NCBI RefSeq assembly: GCF_000471625.1
Contig: NZ_AUSW01000014.1
Location: 52,430-116,429, forward strand
DNA length: 64,000 nt
Reading direction: 5' to 3'
Origin: Psychrobacter aquaticus CMS 56
GTDB lineage: Bacteria; Pseudomonadota; Gammaproteobacteria; Pseudomonadales; Moraxellaceae
Shown here: positions 36,848 to 47,600 of the stretch, piece by piece
Numbering within the stretch: position 1 is the first letter of the stretch
Layout of the letters: every line of letters begins with the position of its first letter
The notes under the pieces: model-generated
Seen by the model: the letters and a program-made list of their open reading frames with translations, nothing else
Told to the model about the DNA's origin: nothing
Databases searched by the model: none
Position numbers and translations under genes: made by a program

Positions 36848-37675
36848 ATGCCTATCGTAAGAGCAAAGCCAACATCACCAGGCCGTCGTTTTGTTGAAAA
36901 AGTGGTGCATCCACACCTTTACAAAGGTCGTCCTTATGCAGCGCTTCTAGAATCAAAAAGTAAGTCAGGTGGTCGTAACAATAATGGCCGTATCACTACT
37001 CGTCACATTGGCGGTGGTCATAAGCAACATTATCGCATTATCGACTTTAAACGTACTAAAGACAATATCCCAGCAACGGTAGAGCGTATTGAATACGATC
37101 CTAACCGTACTGCACATATTGCATTACTTAAGTATGCTGATGGCGAACGTCGTTACATTATCGCTGCTAAAAAGCAAGCAGTTGGCGATACAGTAATGTC
37201 AGGCGAAACATCTCCAATTCGTCCAGGTAACTGCTTACCGCTAAAAAACATCCCATTGGGTACTGTGATTCACAATATCGAGCTCAAAATCGGTAAAGGT
37301 GCACAGATGGCTCGCTCTGCGGGTGCTAGCGTTCAGCTACTAGGCCGTGACGGTATCTATGCTATTCTACGTATGCGCTCTGGCGAAACACGCCGTGTAC
37401 ACGTAAATTGCCGTGCTGTTATTGGTGAAGTTTCTAACACTGAAAACAACTTGAAATCACTTGGTAAAGCTGGTGCTTCACGTTGGCGTGGTGTTCGTCC
37501 TTCAGTTCGTGGTGTCGCTATGAACCCGGTTGATCACCCACATGGTGGTGGTGAAGGTCGTAATAAAGGTCGCCATCCAACCAGCCCTTGGGGTCAGAAG
37601 TCTAAAGGACTTAAAACGCGTCATAATAAGCGTACTGACAACATGATCATCCGCCGCCGCGCCAAGAAGAAATAA
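36848..37675 (+). CDS. rplB: 50S ribosomal protein L2
   Basis: One of the most conserved large-subunit proteins, needed for subunit association and peptidyl transfer. 275 aa. Seen are [28 protein letters not shown], and the C-terminal [37 protein letters not shown] containing the essential His. AAGGA-type ribosome-binding site upstream. Confidence 0.98.
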   Translation: MPIVRAKPTSPGRRFVEKVVHPHLYKGRPYAALLESKSKSGGRNNNGRITTRHIGGGHKQHYRIIDFKRTKDNIPATVERIEYDPNRTAHIALLKYADGERRYIIAAKKQAVGDTVMSGETSPIRPGNCLPLKNIPLGTVIHNIELKIGKGAQMARSAGASVQLLGRDGIYAILRMRSGETRRVHVNCRAVIGEVSNTENNLKSLGKAGASRWRGVRPSVRGVAMNPVDHPHGGGEGRNKGRHPTSPWGQKSKGLKTRHNKRTDNMIIRRRAKKK

Positions 37676-37687
37676 AGGAAGAATTTC

Positions 37688-37963
37688 ATGCCTCGTTCAT
37701 TGAAAAAAGGTCCATTCATAGACGCGCACTTATTTGCCAAAGTTGAGAATGCATTAGACACCAACTCACGCAAGCCAATTAAGACTTGGTCGCGCCGCTC
37801 AATGATTTTGCCACAAATGGTTGGCCTAACTTTATCTGTTCACAATGGCCGTACTCATGTACCGGTTATCGTAAGCGAGCAGATGGTTGGTCATAAACTA
37901 GGTGAATTTGCCCCGACTCGTACGTATCGTGGTCATGGCATTGACAGAAAAGCTAAGAAATAA
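37688..37963 (+). CDS. rpsS: 30S ribosomal protein S19
   Basis: Small-subunit head protein contacting S13 and the A-site region. 91 aa. Family text: [47 protein letters not shown] and [18 protein letters not shown]. Preceded by GGAAG. It is followed by rplV after 10 bp. Confidence 0.98.
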   Translation: MPRSLKKGPFIDAHLFAKVENALDTNSRKPIKTWSRRSMILPQMVGLTLSVHNGRTHVPVIVSEQMVGHKLGEFAPTRTYRGHGIDRKAKK

Positions 37964-37973
37964 GGTGCTTACC

Positions 37974-38303
37974 ATGGAAGTAACTGCAAAATTACGCGGT
38001 GCCGCCATTTCGGCACAAAAAGTTAGACTCGTTGCTGATGAAGTTCGTGGCAAATCTATTGAGCGTGCTTTGGATATCCTAACGTATAGTAATAAAAAAG
38101 GCGCTGTATTTGTTAAGAAATGTCTTAACTCAGCCATCGCCAATGCCGAACACAATCACGGCCTAGATATTGACGACCTAAAAGTCGCTACTATCTATGT
38201 TGATGAAGGCATTACGCTAAAACGTATCCTACCACGTGCCAAAGGTCGCGCTGATCGTATCAGCAAGCGTACTTGTCACATCACTATAAAGGTAGGGGAA
38301 TAA
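37974..38303 (+). CDS. rplV: 50S ribosomal protein L22
   Basis: Large-subunit protein whose hairpin loop lines the exit tunnel near the macrolide site. 109 aa from ATG 37974, which is the conserved start ([22 protein letters not shown]); an open frame from 37902 overlaps rpsS and is not translated. The C-terminal loop [24 protein letters not shown] is intact, with no sign of a macrolide-resistance deletion. Confidence 0.97.
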   Translation: MEVTAKLRGAAISAQKVRLVADEVRGKSIERALDILTYSNKKGAVFVKKCLNSAIANAEHNHGLDIDDLKVATIYVDEGITLKRILPRAKGRADRISKRTCHITIKVGE

Positions 38304-38306
38304 GTT

Positions 38307-39035
38307 ATGGGACAAAAAGTACATCCAATCGGAATTCGTCTTGGTGTTGTAAAAAAGCATAATGCAAATTGGTATGCTAACCCTAAACAATACTCAGAAT
38401 ACCTAATTAACGACATTCAAGTTCGTGAATATCTGCGCAAGAAACTTGATAGTGCTATGATTAGCAAGATCATGATTGAGCGTCCTACTGGTGCTGCTAA
38501 GATTACCATCGCCACTGCGCGTCCTGGTATCGTTATCGGTAAGAAAGGCGAAGATATCGAAAGACTTCAGAAAGAATTGACCAAAATTATGGGCGTACCT
38601 GCTCAGGTCAACATTGAAGAAATCACCTCGCCTGATCTTGATGCTCATTTAGTAGCGGAAGGCATTGCAAGTCAGCTTGAGCGTCGTGTTATGTTCCGCC
38701 GTGCGATGAAGCGTGCAGTACAGAACAGCATGCGTTCTGGTGCTAAAGGTATTAAAGTTGAGCTGTCTGGCCGTCTTGGCGGTGCTGAGATTGCTCGTAC
38801 TGAATGGTACCGTGAAGGTCGTGTGCCACTGCATACACTACGCGCTGATATCGACTATTCGTCAGTACGTGCGGAAACCACTTACGGCACCATCGGTGTA
38901 AAAGTTTGGATCTTCCGTGGCGAAATCCTTGACGGCATGAACAGTGTATACAATCCCGTCAAAGAAGAGCAGGCTCGTGCGCCAAAACGCCGTGGTCGTG
39001 GAAACGGAAACCGTCGAAACACAGACAGAGGTTAA
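38307..39035 (+). CDS. rpsC: 30S ribosomal protein S3
   Basis: Small-subunit protein forming part of the mRNA entry channel and helicase. 242 aa. Text: [23 protein letters not shown], the KH domain with [15 protein letters not shown] near 74-88, and [25 protein letters not shown]. The Arg/Gly/Asn-rich C-terminal tail makes it slightly longer than in E. coli (233). Confidence 0.98.
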   Translation: MGQKVHPIGIRLGVVKKHNANWYANPKQYSEYLINDIQVREYLRKKLDSAMISKIMIERPTGAAKITIATARPGIVIGKKGEDIERLQKELTKIMGVPAQVNIEEITSPDLDAHLVAEGIASQLERRVMFRRAMKRAVQNSMRSGAKGIKVELSGRLGGAEIARTEWYREGRVPLHTLRADIDYSSVRAETTYGTIGVKVWIFRGEILDGMNSVYNPVKEEQARAPKRRGRGNGNRRNTDRG

Positions 39036-39038
39036 ACT

Positions 39039-39452
39039 ATGTTACAGCCAAAACGTACCAAGTTTCGTAAAATGCACAAAGGTCGTAACACTGGGCTAGC
39101 TCATCGTGGAAGCACCGTTGCATTCGGACAAATTGGTCTAAAATCGTTGACTCGTGGTCGTATGACTGCCCGTCAAATTGAAGCAGCACGTCGTACCATC
39201 ACTCGTAAAATCAAGCGTGGCGGTAAGATTTGGATTCGTGTATTCCCAGACAAACCAATTACCAACAAACCATTAGAAGTACGTATGGGTAAAGGTAAAG
39301 GTCCTGTTGAATATTGGGTATGCGAAATCAAACCTGGTAAAGTGCTATATGAAATTGAAGGGGTGCCAGAAGAGCTTGCTCGCGAAGCCTTCACGCTTGC
39401 TGCAGCAAAACTGCCCTTTAAAACTACCATTGTTAAGCGGACGATAATGTAA
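39039..39452 (+). CDS. rplP: 50S ribosomal protein L16
   Basis: Large-subunit protein near the A-site tRNA elbow. 137 aa. Text: [24 protein letters not shown], the loop [40 protein letters not shown] including the Arg region hydroxylated by YcfD in enterics. The stop codon overlaps the rpmC start (TAATG). Confidence 0.98.
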   Translation: MLQPKRTKFRKMHKGRNTGLAHRGSTVAFGQIGLKSLTRGRMTARQIEAARRTITRKIKRGGKIWIRVFPDKPITNKPLEVRMGKGKGPVEYWVCEIKPGKVLYEIEGVPEELAREAFTLAAAKLPFKTTIVKRTIM

Positions 39453-39649
39453 TGAAGATCAGTGAATTACGTGATAAATCATTAGAAGAACTGACCCAGT
39501 TACTTGATGAAAAGCAACTTGATGCTTTCCGTATTCGTATGGCTAAAGCAACCGGTCAGTTGGGTAATACCCATGAAGTCAGAGGCAATCGTCGCACGAT
39601 TGCTCAGATTCAGACTTTGATTAACGAGAAACAACGAGGCGACTCATGA
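39452..39649 (+). CDS. rpmC: 50S ribosomal protein L29
   Basis: Small two-helix large-subunit protein by the tunnel exit. 65 aa. Text: [37 protein letters not shown] and [12 protein letters not shown]. It overlaps rplP by one base and rpsQ by four (ATGA), so the three are translationally linked. Confidence 0.96.
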   Translation: MKISELRDKSLEELTQLLDEKQLDAFRIRMAKATGQLGNTHEVRGNRRTIAQIQTLINEKQRGDS

Positions 39650-39921
39650 GCGATAACAATCAAACAGCTACCAATGCTAGCGTATTGACAGGACGAGTTG
39701 TCAGCGACAAGATGGACAAGTCCATCACAGTTTTGATTGAGCGTCTGGTTCGTCATCCTTTGTATGGCAAACAGCTTCGTCGTTCTACAAAAATCAAAGC
39801 ACATGATGAGAATAATGTTTGCCAACAAGGCGATCTTGTCCGCATCAAAGAAACGCGTCCAATCTCAAAAACCAAGTCATGGACTTTGGTTGACGTGGTT
39901 GAAAAAGTAGAAAAAATCTAA
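39646..39921 (+). CDS. rpsQ: 30S ribosomal protein S17
   Basis: OB-fold small-subunit protein binding 16S rRNA helix 11. 91 aa. Text: [29 protein letters not shown] and [25 protein letters not shown]. Last gene of the S10 operon; a 181-bp gap with a promoter follows before the spc operon. Confidence 0.97.
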   Translation: MSDNNQTATNASVLTGRVVSDKMDKSITVLIERLVRHPLYGKQLRRSTKIKAHDENNVCQQGDLVRIKETRPISKTKSWTLVDVVEKVEKI

Positions 39922-39926
39922 GTAAA

Positions 39927-39955
39927 TTGCATTAAAAGCCAGAAGCTGTTAAAAT
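39927..39955 (+). promoter_or_regulatory. Promoter of the spc operon
   Basis: TTGCAT (39927-39932) and TAAAAT (39950-39955) are separated by 17 bp, in the gap between rpsQ and rplN, where the spc promoter is expected. It gives a leader of about 140 nt before rplN. Confidence 0.55.
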
Positions 39956-40102
39956 AGCCGCCTTTTTAAGGATGCTGATTGCGCCGAGCGTATATCACTT
40001 ACATTAAGAGTAGTAGCGGTTATTATTATTGAAATGCCGACTACTCATACTGTGCTAGCGGCAGCAACTGGTTTTTATTGCTCATACGTGTGGAGTAACG
40101 CT

Positions 40103-40471
40103 ATGATTCAGGTTGAATCGATGCTGGAAGTTGCAGATAATAGCGGTGCAAGACGAGTTCAGTGCATTAAAGTACTGGGTGGTTCTCATCGTCGTTATGC
40201 ATCAGTTGGCGACATTATCAAAGTAACGGTTAAAGAAGCCATTCCTCGCGGTCGTGTTAAAAAAGGCGACGTGATGAATGCTGTAGTTGTACGTACCAAA
40301 AAAGGCGTTCGTCGCCCTGATGGTTCTGTTCTGCGTTTTGACGACAATGCTGCTGTATTGTTGAACCAAAATAAAGCACCGATTGCAACTCGTATTTTTG
40401 GACCGGTAACTCGTGAACTACGTGGTGATCAGTTTATGAAAATTGTATCACTAGCACCAGAAGTATTGTGA
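40103..40471 (+). CDS. rplN: 50S ribosomal protein L14
   Basis: Large-subunit protein at the intersubunit bridge, partner of L19 and of the silencing factor RsfS. 122 aa from ATG 40103 ([27 protein letters not shown]), the conserved start; the frame extends to 40034 without conserved sequence. First gene of the spc operon. Confidence 0.98.
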   Translation: MIQVESMLEVADNSGARRVQCIKVLGGSHRRYASVGDIIKVTVKEAIPRGRVKKGDVMNAVVVRTKKGVRRPDGSVLRFDDNAAVLLNQNKAPIATRIFGPVTRELRGDQFMKIVSLAPEVL

Positions 40472-40479
40472 GGTAATCC

Positions 40480-40797
40480 ATGTCAAAATTACGTAAAGGC
40501 GATACAGTTATCGTGATTGCTGGGAAAGACAAAGGCAAGCAGGGTACTGTACAAGCTGTAAAAAATGATCGTATTAAAGTTGAAGGCATTAACATTGTCA
40601 CAAAACATAAGAAGCCAAATCAGGCGACTGGTGTTGAAGGCGGCATTCTTAAGCAAGAAGCTTTTTTACATATCTCAAATGTCGCAATATTAAATGCGCA
40701 AACCCAAAAAGCAGACCGTATTACTTATCAGTTTGGCGAAGACGGCAAGAAACAACGCGTCTATCGTTCAAGCGGTGAAGTAGTGGCGACTGCGTAA
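40480..40797 (+). CDS. rplX: 50S ribosomal protein L24
   Basis: KOW-domain assembly-initiator protein of the large subunit. 105 aa. Text: LRKGDTVIVIAGKDKGKQGTVQAV near the start and NIVTKHKKPNQATGVEGGILKQEAFLHISNVA. Preceded by GAGGT. It lies 8 bp after rplN. Confidence 0.97.
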   Translation: MSKLRKGDTVIVIAGKDKGKQGTVQAVKNDRIKVEGINIVTKHKKPNQATGVEGGILKQEAFLHISNVAILNAQTQKADRITYQFGEDGKKQRVYRSSGEVVATA

Positions 40798-40818
40798 GAC
40801 ACTAAGGGTGTAATGGTA

Positions 40819-41355
40819 ATGGCAAGATTAAAATCTTTATATAACGATGAACTAAAGCAGCAAATCAAAGAAGAGCTTGGTTTAGCAAATGTGATGCAAG
40901 TGCCTAAAATCACTAAAATCACACTAAACATGGGTGTAGGCGGCGCGTCTCAAGACAAGAAATTGCTTGAAGGTGCAGTAGCTGACATGACCGCTATCGC
41001 TGGTCAAAAACCTGTCGTCACCAAAGCGCGTAAATCAGTTGCTGGCTTTAAGATTCGTGAAGAATGGCCAATTGGCTGTAAAGTAACGCTACGCGGTGAG
41101 CAAATGTACGAATTTTTAGATCGTCTCATTGCCATTGCAATTCCTCGTATTCGTGATTTCCGCGGTTTTTCACCTAAAGCCTTTGACGGACGTGGTAACT
41201 ACTCTTTGGGTATCAAAGAACAAATCGTATTCCCAGAAGTAGATTTTGACAAGATTGATCGTATTCGCGGTATGGATGTGACAATCACCACGTCAGCTGG
41301 TACTGATGAAGAAGGTCGTGCGTTGCTTAAAGCATTCGGCTTCCCATTTAAATAA
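40819..41355 (+). CDS. rplE: 50S ribosomal protein L5
   Basis: Large-subunit protein binding 5S rRNA and the P-site tRNA. 178 aa from ATG 40819; an in-frame ATG at 40813 would add two residues and is closer to the AAGGG, so the start is uncertain by two codons. Text: [46 protein letters not shown] and [25 protein letters not shown]. Confidence 0.96.
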   Translation: MARLKSLYNDELKQQIKEELGLANVMQVPKITKITLNMGVGGASQDKKLLEGAVADMTAIAGQKPVVTKARKSVAGFKIREEWPIGCKVTLRGEQMYEFLDRLIAIAIPRIRDFRGFSPKAFDGRGNYSLGIKEQIVFPEVDFDKIDRIRGMDVTITTSAGTDEEGRALLKAFGFPFK

Positions 41356-41367
41356 GGTAAAGACGTT

Positions 41368-41673
41368 ATGGCAAAGAAGAGCATGATTAACCGCGAATTA
41401 AAGCGCGAAAAAATGGTTGCTAAATACGCGGATAAGCGTATCAAGCTAAAAGAAACTATCAGTGATATGACTGCAAGTGACGAAACTCGTATGGAAGCAA
41501 TGTTAGAGCTACAAGCTCTTCCACGCAACTCATCACCAGTACGTCTGCGTAATCGTTGTGCTATCACCGGTCGTCCTCACGGTTACTTCCGCAAGTTTGG
41601 CTTATCACGCAATATGTTGCGTGAGCGTGTCATGCAAGGCGATGTGCCTGGTGTTCGTAAAGCAAGCTGGTAA
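41368..41673 (+). CDS. rpsN: 30S ribosomal protein S14 (zinc-free type)
   Basis: Small-subunit head protein. 101 aa, the long form without the CxxC zinc knuckle, as in E. coli. Text: [21 protein letters not shown] and [39 protein letters not shown]. Confidence 0.97.
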   Translation: MAKKSMINRELKREKMVAKYADKRIKLKETISDMTASDETRMEAMLELQALPRNSSPVRLRNRCAITGRPHGYFRKFGLSRNMLRERVMQGDVPGVRKASW

Positions 41674-41684
41674 GGGGTAACTAT

Positions 41685-42083
41685 ATGAGTATGCAAGATA
41701 CCGTTGGGGATATGCTAACCCGTATTCGTAACGCACAAATGGCTAACAAAGTATCGGTAGCAATGCCGAGCTCTAAATTACGTAAATCAATTGCTGATTT
41801 GCTAGTTAGCGAAGGTTATGTGGCGAGCGCTGTTGTTAAAGAAGAAGACAACAACAAAGCAACCCTATCTATCGAATTGAAATATTTCGAAGGCAAAGCT
41901 GTCATCGAAACGATTCAACGTTTTAGCCGTCCTGGTTTACGCCAGCATCGCGGTAAAGACGCTATCCCTACTGTTAAACAAGGTATGGGTGTTGCTATCG
42001 TATCAACTAGCCAAGGTATCATGAGTGATCGTGCTGCACGCGCTGCTGGTATCGGTGGTGAAATCGTCGCATTTGTAGCGTAA
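41685..42083 (+). CDS. rpsH: 30S ribosomal protein S8
   Basis: Central-domain assembly protein of the 30S; in E. coli it represses the spc operon by binding mRNA at rplE. 132 aa. Text: [22 protein letters not shown] and the C-terminal [32 protein letters not shown] 175-bp gap with a terminator-like hairpin follows, which is unusual inside the spc operon. Confidence 0.97.
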   Translation: MSMQDTVGDMLTRIRNAQMANKVSVAMPSSKLRKSIADLLVSEGYVASAVVKEEDNNKATLSIELKYFEGKAVIETIQRFSRPGLRQHRGKDAIPTVKQGMGVAIVSTSQGIMSDRAARAAGIGGEIVAFVA

Positions 42084-42186
42084 GCTATACGATGATAAAG
42101 TCTATTTGATAGTTGTTAGACTTCTATTAATTGAGTGATGATAAATTATTTCAAATTGATAGGTGTCTAACGCGGTCAACTATGCT

Positions 42187-42219
42187 AAACTAACACGCTT
42201 TTTAGCCTGTTAGTTTTTT
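42187..42219 (+). terminator. Attenuator-like hairpin between rpsH and rplF
   Basis: AAACTAACA (42187-42195) pairs perfectly with TGTTAGTTT (42208-42216) around a 12-nt loop, and T residues continue to 42219. A possible promoter (TTGATA 42156-42161, TATGCT 42181-42186, spacing 19) lies just before it. It could end or throttle transcription into rplF. Confidence 0.6.
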
Positions 42220-42258
42220 CGCTAATATAAAGAAGTTAATTTTTTAAGGAATATTCCT

Positions 42259-42792
42259 ATGTCTCGTGTGGCTAAAGCCCCAGTGACACTGCCAAACGGC
42301 GTAAGTGTTACTTTGAACGATCGGCAGGTCGAAGTGAAAGGCAAGAACGGTAATTTGTCTTTACGCCTGCATGAATTGGTCGAGCTGAAACAGGAAGATG
42401 ATGCGATCATTTTCTCACCTACAGTCGATTCAAAAGAAGCTATGATGCACACTGGCACCATGCGCGCCCTGTTAAACAATTATGTTACAGGTGTAAATGA
42501 AGGCTTTGAAAGACGTCTTCAGTTAATTGGTGTTGGTTATCGCGCACAAGTTGCTGGTAATAAGGTAACTTTGAACGTTGGTTACTCTCATCCAGTAGAA
42601 TATACGTTGCCTGAAGGTGTGTCAGCTGAAACCCCAACGCAGACTGAAATTGTTTTGAAATCAAACAATAAACAGCAGCTTGGTCAAGCAGCGGCTAATA
42701 TCCGTGGTTTCCGCCCACCTGAGCCTTATAAAGGTAAAGGTATTCGTTATAGTGACGAACATGTGATTCGCAAAGAAGCTAAGAAAAAATAA
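42259..42792 (+). CDS. rplF: 50S ribosomal protein L6
   Basis: Large-subunit protein by the factor-binding site. 177 aa, two repeated domains. Text: [30 protein letters not shown] and the C-terminal signature [36 protein letters not shown] lies 8 nt before the ATG. It follows the 175-bp gap after rpsH. Confidence 0.97.
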   Translation: MSRVAKAPVTLPNGVSVTLNDRQVEVKGKNGNLSLRLHELVELKQEDDAIIFSPTVDSKEAMMHTGTMRALLNNYVTGVNEGFERRLQLIGVGYRAQVAGNKVTLNVGYSHPVEYTLPEGVSAETPTQTEIVLKSNNKQQLGQAAANIRGFRPPEPYKGKGIRYSDEHVIRKEAKKK

Positions 42793-42803
42793 GGTGAGTT
42801 GAA

Positions 42804-43154
42804 ATGTTTGATAAAAAAGCAGCTCGTCTGCGTCGAGCTAAGAAAACCCGCGCGCATATCCGTTTCTTAGGCGTTCATCGCTTAACGGTTACTCGCACGC
42901 CAAAACATATCTATGCCCAGATTATCTCTCCTACCGGTGGTGAAGTGATTGCTCAGGCATCTACCTTAGACGGCAGCTTGCGCTCAGGCGCGACTGGCAA
43001 TGCTGATGCAGCAACGTCTGTGGGCCAAATGATCGCAGAACGCGCAAAAGCAGCTGGTATCACTAAAGTTGCCTTTGACCGTAGTGGTTTTAAATATCAT
43101 GGTCGAGTTAAAGCTTTAGCAGAAGCTGCTCGCGAAAATGGATTGGAGTTTTAA
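42804..43154 (+). CDS. rplR: 50S ribosomal protein L18
   Basis: 5S rRNA-binding protein. 116 aa. Text: [41 protein letters not shown] and the C-terminal [28 protein letters not shown]. It ends two bases before the rpsE start. Confidence 0.97.
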   Translation: MFDKKAARLRRAKKTRAHIRFLGVHRLTVTRTPKHIYAQIISPTGGEVIAQASTLDGSLRSGATGNADAATSVGQMIAERAKAAGITKVAFDRSGFKYHGRVKALAEAARENGLEF

Positions 43155-43156
43155 TC

Positions 43157-43672
43157 ATGGCTAGAAATGATAAAAATGATAAAAATGAGCAGACTGACGG
43201 TTTAGTAGAACGCTTAGTTACCGTTGATCGCGTTGCAAAAGTTGTTAAAGGTGGTCGTATTTTCTCTTTCACTGCGTTAACCGTAGTGGGCGATGGCAAT
43301 GGTCGTGTTGGTTTTGGTCGCGGTAAAGCACGTGAAGTGCCAGCAGCTATCCAAAAAGCACTAGAAGCTGCCAAACGTAATATGATTACTGTTGAACTAA
43401 ATGATGCAACTTTGTATCATCCAATCAAAGCACGTCATGGTGCTAGTAAAGTTTATATGCAGCCTGCATCTGAAGGTACTGGCGTAATCGCTGGTGGCGC
43501 AATGCGTGCTGTATTAGAAGTTGCTGGTGTCAAAGATGTTTTGACTAAATGTTATGGTTCTACCAATACTGCTAACGTTGTTCGCGCAACGTTTAACGGT
43601 TTACGTGATATGTCAACTCCAGAAAAGATGGCAGCTAAACGTGGTAAATCTGTAGACGAAATCTTGGGTTAA
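43157..43672 (+). CDS. rpsE: 30S ribosomal protein S5
   Basis: Small-subunit protein at the mRNA entry channel, affecting accuracy. 171 aa. The N-terminal extension is Asn/Asp/Lys-rich (NDKNDKNEQ). Core text: [46 protein letters not shown] and [31 protein letters not shown]. Confidence 0.98.
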   Translation: MARNDKNDKNEQTDGLVERLVTVDRVAKVVKGGRIFSFTALTVVGDGNGRVGFGRGKAREVPAAIQKALEAAKRNMITVELNDATLYHPIKARHGASKVYMQPASEGTGVIAGGAMRAVLEVAGVKDVLTKCYGSTNTANVVRATFNGLRDMSTPEKMAAKRGKSVDEILG

Positions 43673-43692
43673 CTTAGACTAGGTGAGTTACG

Positions 43693-43872
43693 ATGAAAAA
43701 AATGAAAGTCACTCAATTTAAATCGGGTGCCCATCGCCTAAAGAGCCACAAAGCGAGCTTGAAAGGATTGGGTTTACGCCGTATTAATCATACTGTTGAA
43801 GTAGAAGATACTCCTTCAACCCGTGGTATGGTCAATCGCGTTAACTACATGGTAAAAGTGGAGGAAGCGTAA
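43693..43872 (+). CDS. rpmD: 50S ribosomal protein L30
   Basis: Short large-subunit protein (59 aa) in its usual place between rpsE and rplO. Translation reads [20 protein letters not shown], then [20 protein letters not shown] and a C-terminal [16 protein letters not shown], the L30 pattern. AGGTGAG is 7 nt upstream of ATG 43693; ATG 43702 is an alternative. The stop overlaps the rplO start (TAATG). Confidence 0.95.
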   Translation: MKKMKVTQFKSGAHRLKSHKASLKGLGLRRINHTVEVEDTPSTRGMVNRVNYMVKVEEA

Positions 43873-44312
43873 TGGGTCTTAGATTAAATGAATTATCACC
43901 AGGTGTTGGCGCAAAGAAAACTGCCCAACGTCGTGGTCGTGGTATCGGTTCAGGTCTTGGTAAGACTGGTGGTCGTGGTGTAAAAGGTCAGAAATCTCGT
44001 TCAGGTTCTAGCATTCGCTCAGGATTTGAAGGTGGTCAAATGCCCTTATATCGCCGTCTACCAAAATTTGGTTTTACCAGTAAAATGGCTATGAAGACTG
44101 CTGAAGTGCGTCTTTCTGAACTGAATCAAATTGAAGGTGATGTGGTTAGCCTTGAAACACTTAAAGCTGCCAATCTTATCCGTCATGATATGAAGCGTGC
44201 CCGTGTTATGTTGTCAGGCGAAGTCACTAAAGCTTATACTTTTAAAGGTATTAAAGTGACTAAAGGTGCCAAGCAAGCAATCGAAGCTGCTGGTGGTAGC
44301 ATCGAGGAGTAG
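43872..44312 (+). CDS. rplO: 50S ribosomal protein L15
   Basis: Late-assembly large-subunit protein with an extended glycine/arginine-rich N-terminus. 146 aa. Text: [43 protein letters not shown] and [20 protein letters not shown] upstream lies within rpmD. It is followed 4 bp later by secY. Confidence 0.97.
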   Translation: MGLRLNELSPGVGAKKTAQRRGRGIGSGLGKTGGRGVKGQKSRSGSSIRSGFEGGQMPLYRRLPKFGFTSKMAMKTAEVRLSELNQIEGDVVSLETLKAANLIRHDMKRARVMLSGEVTKAYTFKGIKVTKGAKQAIEAAGGSIEE

Positions 44313-44316
44313 TAAC

Positions 44317-45663
44317 GTGTCAAAACAATCAATGTCATCGGCTGGTATACCGCTTAATCCATTTGCATTCATACGTAAATATGACGAATTATGGACGCGT
44401 TTATTATTCTTAATCGGCGCATTGATTGTTTATCGTTTAGGGTCACATATTCCAGTACCGGGTATTAACCCAGTTAATTTGGCTGATCTGTTTTCGCGCA
44501 ACGAAAATACCATCTTGAGCATGTTTAACATGTTCTCAGGTGGTGCACTAGAGCGTATGTCCATTATGGCACTTGGCATTATGCCATATATTTCAGCATC
44601 GATTATTGTACAAATGATGTCTGCAGTATTGCCTTCACTTGAAGCCCTCAAAAAAGAGGGCGAAGCGGGACGACGTAAGCTAAACAAGTATACCCGTCAG
44701 GGAACACTTGCGTTAGCTCTAGTACAGTCATTAGGAATGTGTGCTGGCTTAATCAGCCAAAATCTTACCTTATCTTCTGGTCTTACTTTTTATATTCCAG
44801 CCGTTACTTCATTAGTAGCGGGCGCAATGTTCTTAATGTGGCTTGGAGAGCAAATTACAGAACGTGGCGTTGGTAATGGTATCTCAATGCTCATTTTTGC
44901 GAGTATTGTGGCTGGTACGCCAGGTATGATTTCGCAGTCTATCGAACAAGTCAATCAAGGTCAGATGAACTTGATTGTGTTATTTATTTTTGTGCTACTA
45001 GGTATCGCGGTTACTGCTGGTATTGTTTATATCGAACGTGCTCAGCGCCGTGTTCCCGTAAATTATGCGCAAAAACAACAACAAGGTCGCAAAATTTATG
45101 CTCAACAGCAATCTCATTTGCCGTTGAAGCTTAATATGGCAGGAGTTATCCCAGCCATTTTTGCCAGCTCTTTATTGTTGTTTCCTGCAAGTTTAGGGCA
45201 GTGGGTTGGTCAATCGACTGATCCCACCTTTACACAAAAAATATTACAAAATATGGCACTGGTATTGTCTCCAGGACAACCGCTATATTTAGTATTGTTT
45301 GGTGCGATGATTATTTTCTTCTGTTATTTCTATACGGCATTGGTATTTAGTCCGCGAGAAGTAGCTGAAAACCTTAAGCGCAGTGGTGCGTATATTCCAG
45401 GTATTCGCCCCGGACAACAAACTCAGCGTTACCTCGATCATGTATTAAACCGACTGACCTTTATTGGCGCGATGTATATGACGGTTATTTGTTTAATGCC
45501 AATGGTCGTTCAGTCATCGTTTGGTGTGCCGTTTCAACTCGGTGGTACGTCTTTACTGATCATGGTGGTTGTGGTAATGGATTTCATCTCGCAAATTCAA
45601 GCGCATTTGATGACCCATCAATATCATGATCAGACGTTAATTCAAACGCCCACTCAACCTTAA
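44317..45663 (+). CDS. secY: Preprotein translocase subunit SecY
   Basis: Channel-forming subunit of the SecYEG translocon in the inner membrane. 448 aa with about ten membrane helices. Text: [45 protein letters not shown] (plug and TM2b region), and [24 protein letters not shown] at the end. The start is GTG 44317 with GAGGAG 7 nt upstream; ATG 44332 is possible. The frame open from 44266 overlaps rplO and is not used. Confidence 0.97.
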   Translation: MSKQSMSSAGIPLNPFAFIRKYDELWTRLLFLIGALIVYRLGSHIPVPGINPVNLADLFSRNENTILSMFNMFSGGALERMSIMALGIMPYISASIIVQMMSAVLPSLEALKKEGEAGRRKLNKYTRQGTLALALVQSLGMCAGLISQNLTLSSGLTFYIPAVTSLVAGAMFLMWLGEQITERGVGNGISMLIFASIVAGTPGMISQSIEQVNQGQMNLIVLFIFVLLGIAVTAGIVYIERAQRRVPVNYAQKQQQGRKIYAQQQSHLPLKLNMAGVIPAIFASSLLLFPASLGQWVGQSTDPTFTQKILQNMALVLSPGQPLYLVLFGAMIIFFCYFYTALVFSPREVAENLKRSGAYIPGIRPGQQTQRYLDHVLNRLTFIGAMYMTVICLMPMVVQSSFGVPFQLGGTSLLIMVVVVMDFISQIQAHLMTHQYHDQTLIQTPTQP

Positions 45664-45694
45664 ATGAGCGGTGTGATATTCCAAGGAGCATGCT

Positions 45695-45811
45695 ATGAAA
45701 GTTCAAGCATCAGTTAAAAAGATTTGTGGTAGCTGTAAAGTTGTGCGCCGTAAAGGCCGTGTACATATTATTTGTACTGCAGAACCTCGCCACAAGCAAC
45801 GCCAAGGTTAA
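45695..45811 (+). CDS. rpmJ: 50S ribosomal protein L36
   Basis: The smallest ribosomal protein, 38 aa, zinc-binding form. Zinc ligands C11, C14, C27 and H33 are all present (CGSCK...CTAEPRH). AAGGAG lies 8 nt before the ATG. It is in its normal place after secY, ending the spc operon. Confidence 0.97.
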   Translation: MKVQASVKKICGSCKVVRRKGRVHIICTAEPRHKQRQG

Positions 45812-45871
45812 TATTTAGTATCAGAGTTTTTCAACTTTTGTTACTATTTAAATTAATACTTGAAAAATAAA

Positions 45872-45893
45872 GGCGGATGGGATATCATCCGCC
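45872..45893. terminator. Perfect hairpin between rpmJ and rpsM
   Basis: GGCGGATG/CATCCGCC stem with a 6-nt loop, lying 61 bp after rpmJ and just upstream of the alpha-operon promoter. No T run follows; on the minus strand a short T-rich tract does. It may define the 3' end of the spc transcript. Confidence 0.5.
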
Positions 45894-45895
45894 AC

Positions 45896-45925
45896 TTGCC
45901 GTGTTTATGCAGAATTACTTATAAT
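45896..45925 (+). promoter_or_regulatory. Promoter of the alpha operon (rpsM-rpsK-rpsD-rpoA-rplQ)
   Basis: TTGCCG (45896-45901) and TATAAT (45920-45925), spacing 18 bp, 137 bp before rpsM. It implies a leader of about 130 nt, where S4-based autoregulation acts in E. coli; whether that holds here was not tested. Confidence 0.6.
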
Positions 45926-46062
45926 ATTATCAATGGATAGGTTTGTAACCAAGTCAAAACAGTGATAGTAATTATAAGAGCTCTAGTATTAACAGCAACA
46001 AATCTGAAAAATAATGCCTTATTGATAAATAACGCTTATTTTTCTTTAATGGAGAGAAATCA

Positions 46063-46419
46063 ATGGCTCGTATTGCCGGCGTAAACATTCCGGATAATAA
46101 GCATGCTGTTATTTCACTAACTTACATCTTTGGTGTAGGTCGTACCACTGCTCAGAAAATCTTAGAAGCAGTTGGCATTGCCCCTACTACTAAAGTTAGT
46201 CAGTTAGATGATACACAGTTAGATGCTATCCGTGCACAAGTTGCAAATTACATGACTGAAGGTGACCTTCGTCGTGAAGTTTCAATGAATATTAAGCGTT
46301 TAGTTGATCTTGGTTGTTACCGTGGCATTCGCCATCGTCGTAACCTACCAGTTAGAGGTCAGAACACCAAGAACAACGCTCGTACTCGCAAGGGTCCGAC
46401 ACGTCCTCTCAAAAGATAA
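46063..46419 (+). CDS. rpsM: 30S ribosomal protein S13
   Basis: Head protein contacting the P-site tRNA and forming intersubunit bridges. 118 aa. Text: [34 protein letters not shown] and the C-terminal [33 protein letters not shown] 9 nt before the ATG. First gene of the alpha operon. Confidence 0.98.
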   Translation: MARIAGVNIPDNKHAVISLTYIFGVGRTTAQKILEAVGIAPTTKVSQLDDTQLDAIRAQVANYMTEGDLRREVSMNIKRLVDLGCYRGIRHRRNLPVRGQNTKNNARTRKGPTRPLKR

Positions 46420-46439
46420 TTAACTTAGGAAGCTAAAAG

Positions 46440-46829
46440 ATGGCAAAAGACACTCGCAGTCGCAAAAAGGTGGCTCGTCGTTCAGTATCGGAGGGCATAG
46501 CCCATATCCATGCGTCTTTTAATAACACCATTGTTACGATTACCGATCGTCAAGGTAATGCATTGGCTTGGGCCACTTCAGGTGGACAAGGCTTCCGTGG
46601 TTCACGTAAATCTACACCATTTGCAGCTCAGGTTGCAGCTGAAGTCGCTGGTAAAGCGGCTCAAGAATACGGTGTTAAGAATATCGACGTTTTGGTCAAA
46701 GGACCAGGACCGGGTCGTGAGTCTGCGGTAAGAGCACTAGGTGCATTGGGTTATAAAGTTAACAGCATCTCTGATGTAACCCCAATCCCACACAATGGTT
46801 GCCGTGCGCCGAAAAAGCGCCGCGTCTAA
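46440..46829 (+). CDS. rpsK: 30S ribosomal protein S11
   Basis: Platform protein near the E site and the Shine-Dalgarno duplex. 129 aa. Text: [43 protein letters not shown] and the C-terminal [19 protein letters not shown], which includes the Asn-Gly isomerised in E. coli S11. Confidence 0.98.
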   Translation: MAKDTRSRKKVARRSVSEGIAHIHASFNNTIVTITDRQGNALAWATSGGQGFRGSRKSTPFAAQVAAEVAGKAAQEYGVKNIDVLVKGPGPGRESAVRALGALGYKVNSISDVTPIPHNGCRAPKKRRV

Positions 46830-46877
46830 TATTAAAGACGAAGCTTTTTATCCCAAAAGCTTATAGGAGACATAACA

Positions 46878-47519
46878 ATGGCCCGCTATATTGGACCAAA
46901 ACTCAAATTATCACGTCGTGAAGGAACAGACTTAGGTCTTAAGTCTGGCGTTAAACCATACGACGTAAAAACGAAAAAAGCTGGTCGTCCACCAGGTCAA
47001 CACGGTGTAAGCCGTAACAAGACCTCAGAATATGCTCTACAGCTGCGTGAAAAGCAGAAAGTTAAGCGTATCTATGGTGTACTAGAGCGTCAGTTCGCTA
47101 ATTACTATAAAGAAGCTGCTCGTAAGCGCGGTGCTACTGGTGAAAACTTACTAGCAATGCTTGAGAGCCGTCTAGACAACGTGGTATATCGCATGGGCTT
47201 TGGCTCAACTCGCGCTGAAGCACGTCAGCTAGTCAGTCATCGTACTGTTATGGTAAAAAAAGCTGGTCGTGATGAGTTTGTTCGTGTGAACATTCCATCA
47301 ATTCAGCTTCAAGATGGTGATGTCATCGCTATTCAAGAGAAGTCTCGCGAACAGCTACGTATCAAAAACGCTATTGAACTAGCGACACAACGTGGTATTC
47401 CAGAATGGCTTGATGTTGATCACAGCAAATTACAAGGTACGTTCAAGAACGCGCCTGATCGTATTGATCTACCTGCTGAAATCAACGAAAGTTTGATCGT
47501 TGAGCTATACTCTAAGTAA
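46878..47519 (+). CDS. rpsD: 30S ribosomal protein S4
   Basis: Primary 16S rRNA binder, accuracy protein and, in E. coli, regulator of this operon. 213 aa, a few residues longer than usual. Text: [29 protein letters not shown], and the S4 RNA-binding domain [34 protein letters not shown]. It has no zinc cysteines. Confidence 0.98.
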   Translation: MARYIGPKLKLSRREGTDLGLKSGVKPYDVKTKKAGRPPGQHGVSRNKTSEYALQLREKQKVKRIYGVLERQFANYYKEAARKRGATGENLLAMLESRLDNVVYRMGFGSTRAEARQLVSHRTVMVKKAGRDEFVRVNIPSIQLQDGDVIAIQEKSREQLRIKNAIELATQRGIPEWLDVDHSKLQGTFKNAPDRIDLPAEINESLIVELYSK

Positions 47520-47600
47520 ATGACGTAATGCTCGATGCTATAAAAATAGCATTGAGCAATTAACGTTAATTAAACCAGTTTAATAAATCGAGGTGACATC

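Noticed and set aside
40034..40102. N-terminal extension of rplN
   Set aside because: L14 is very conserved and begins at the ATG at 40103; the extension covers the spc leader.
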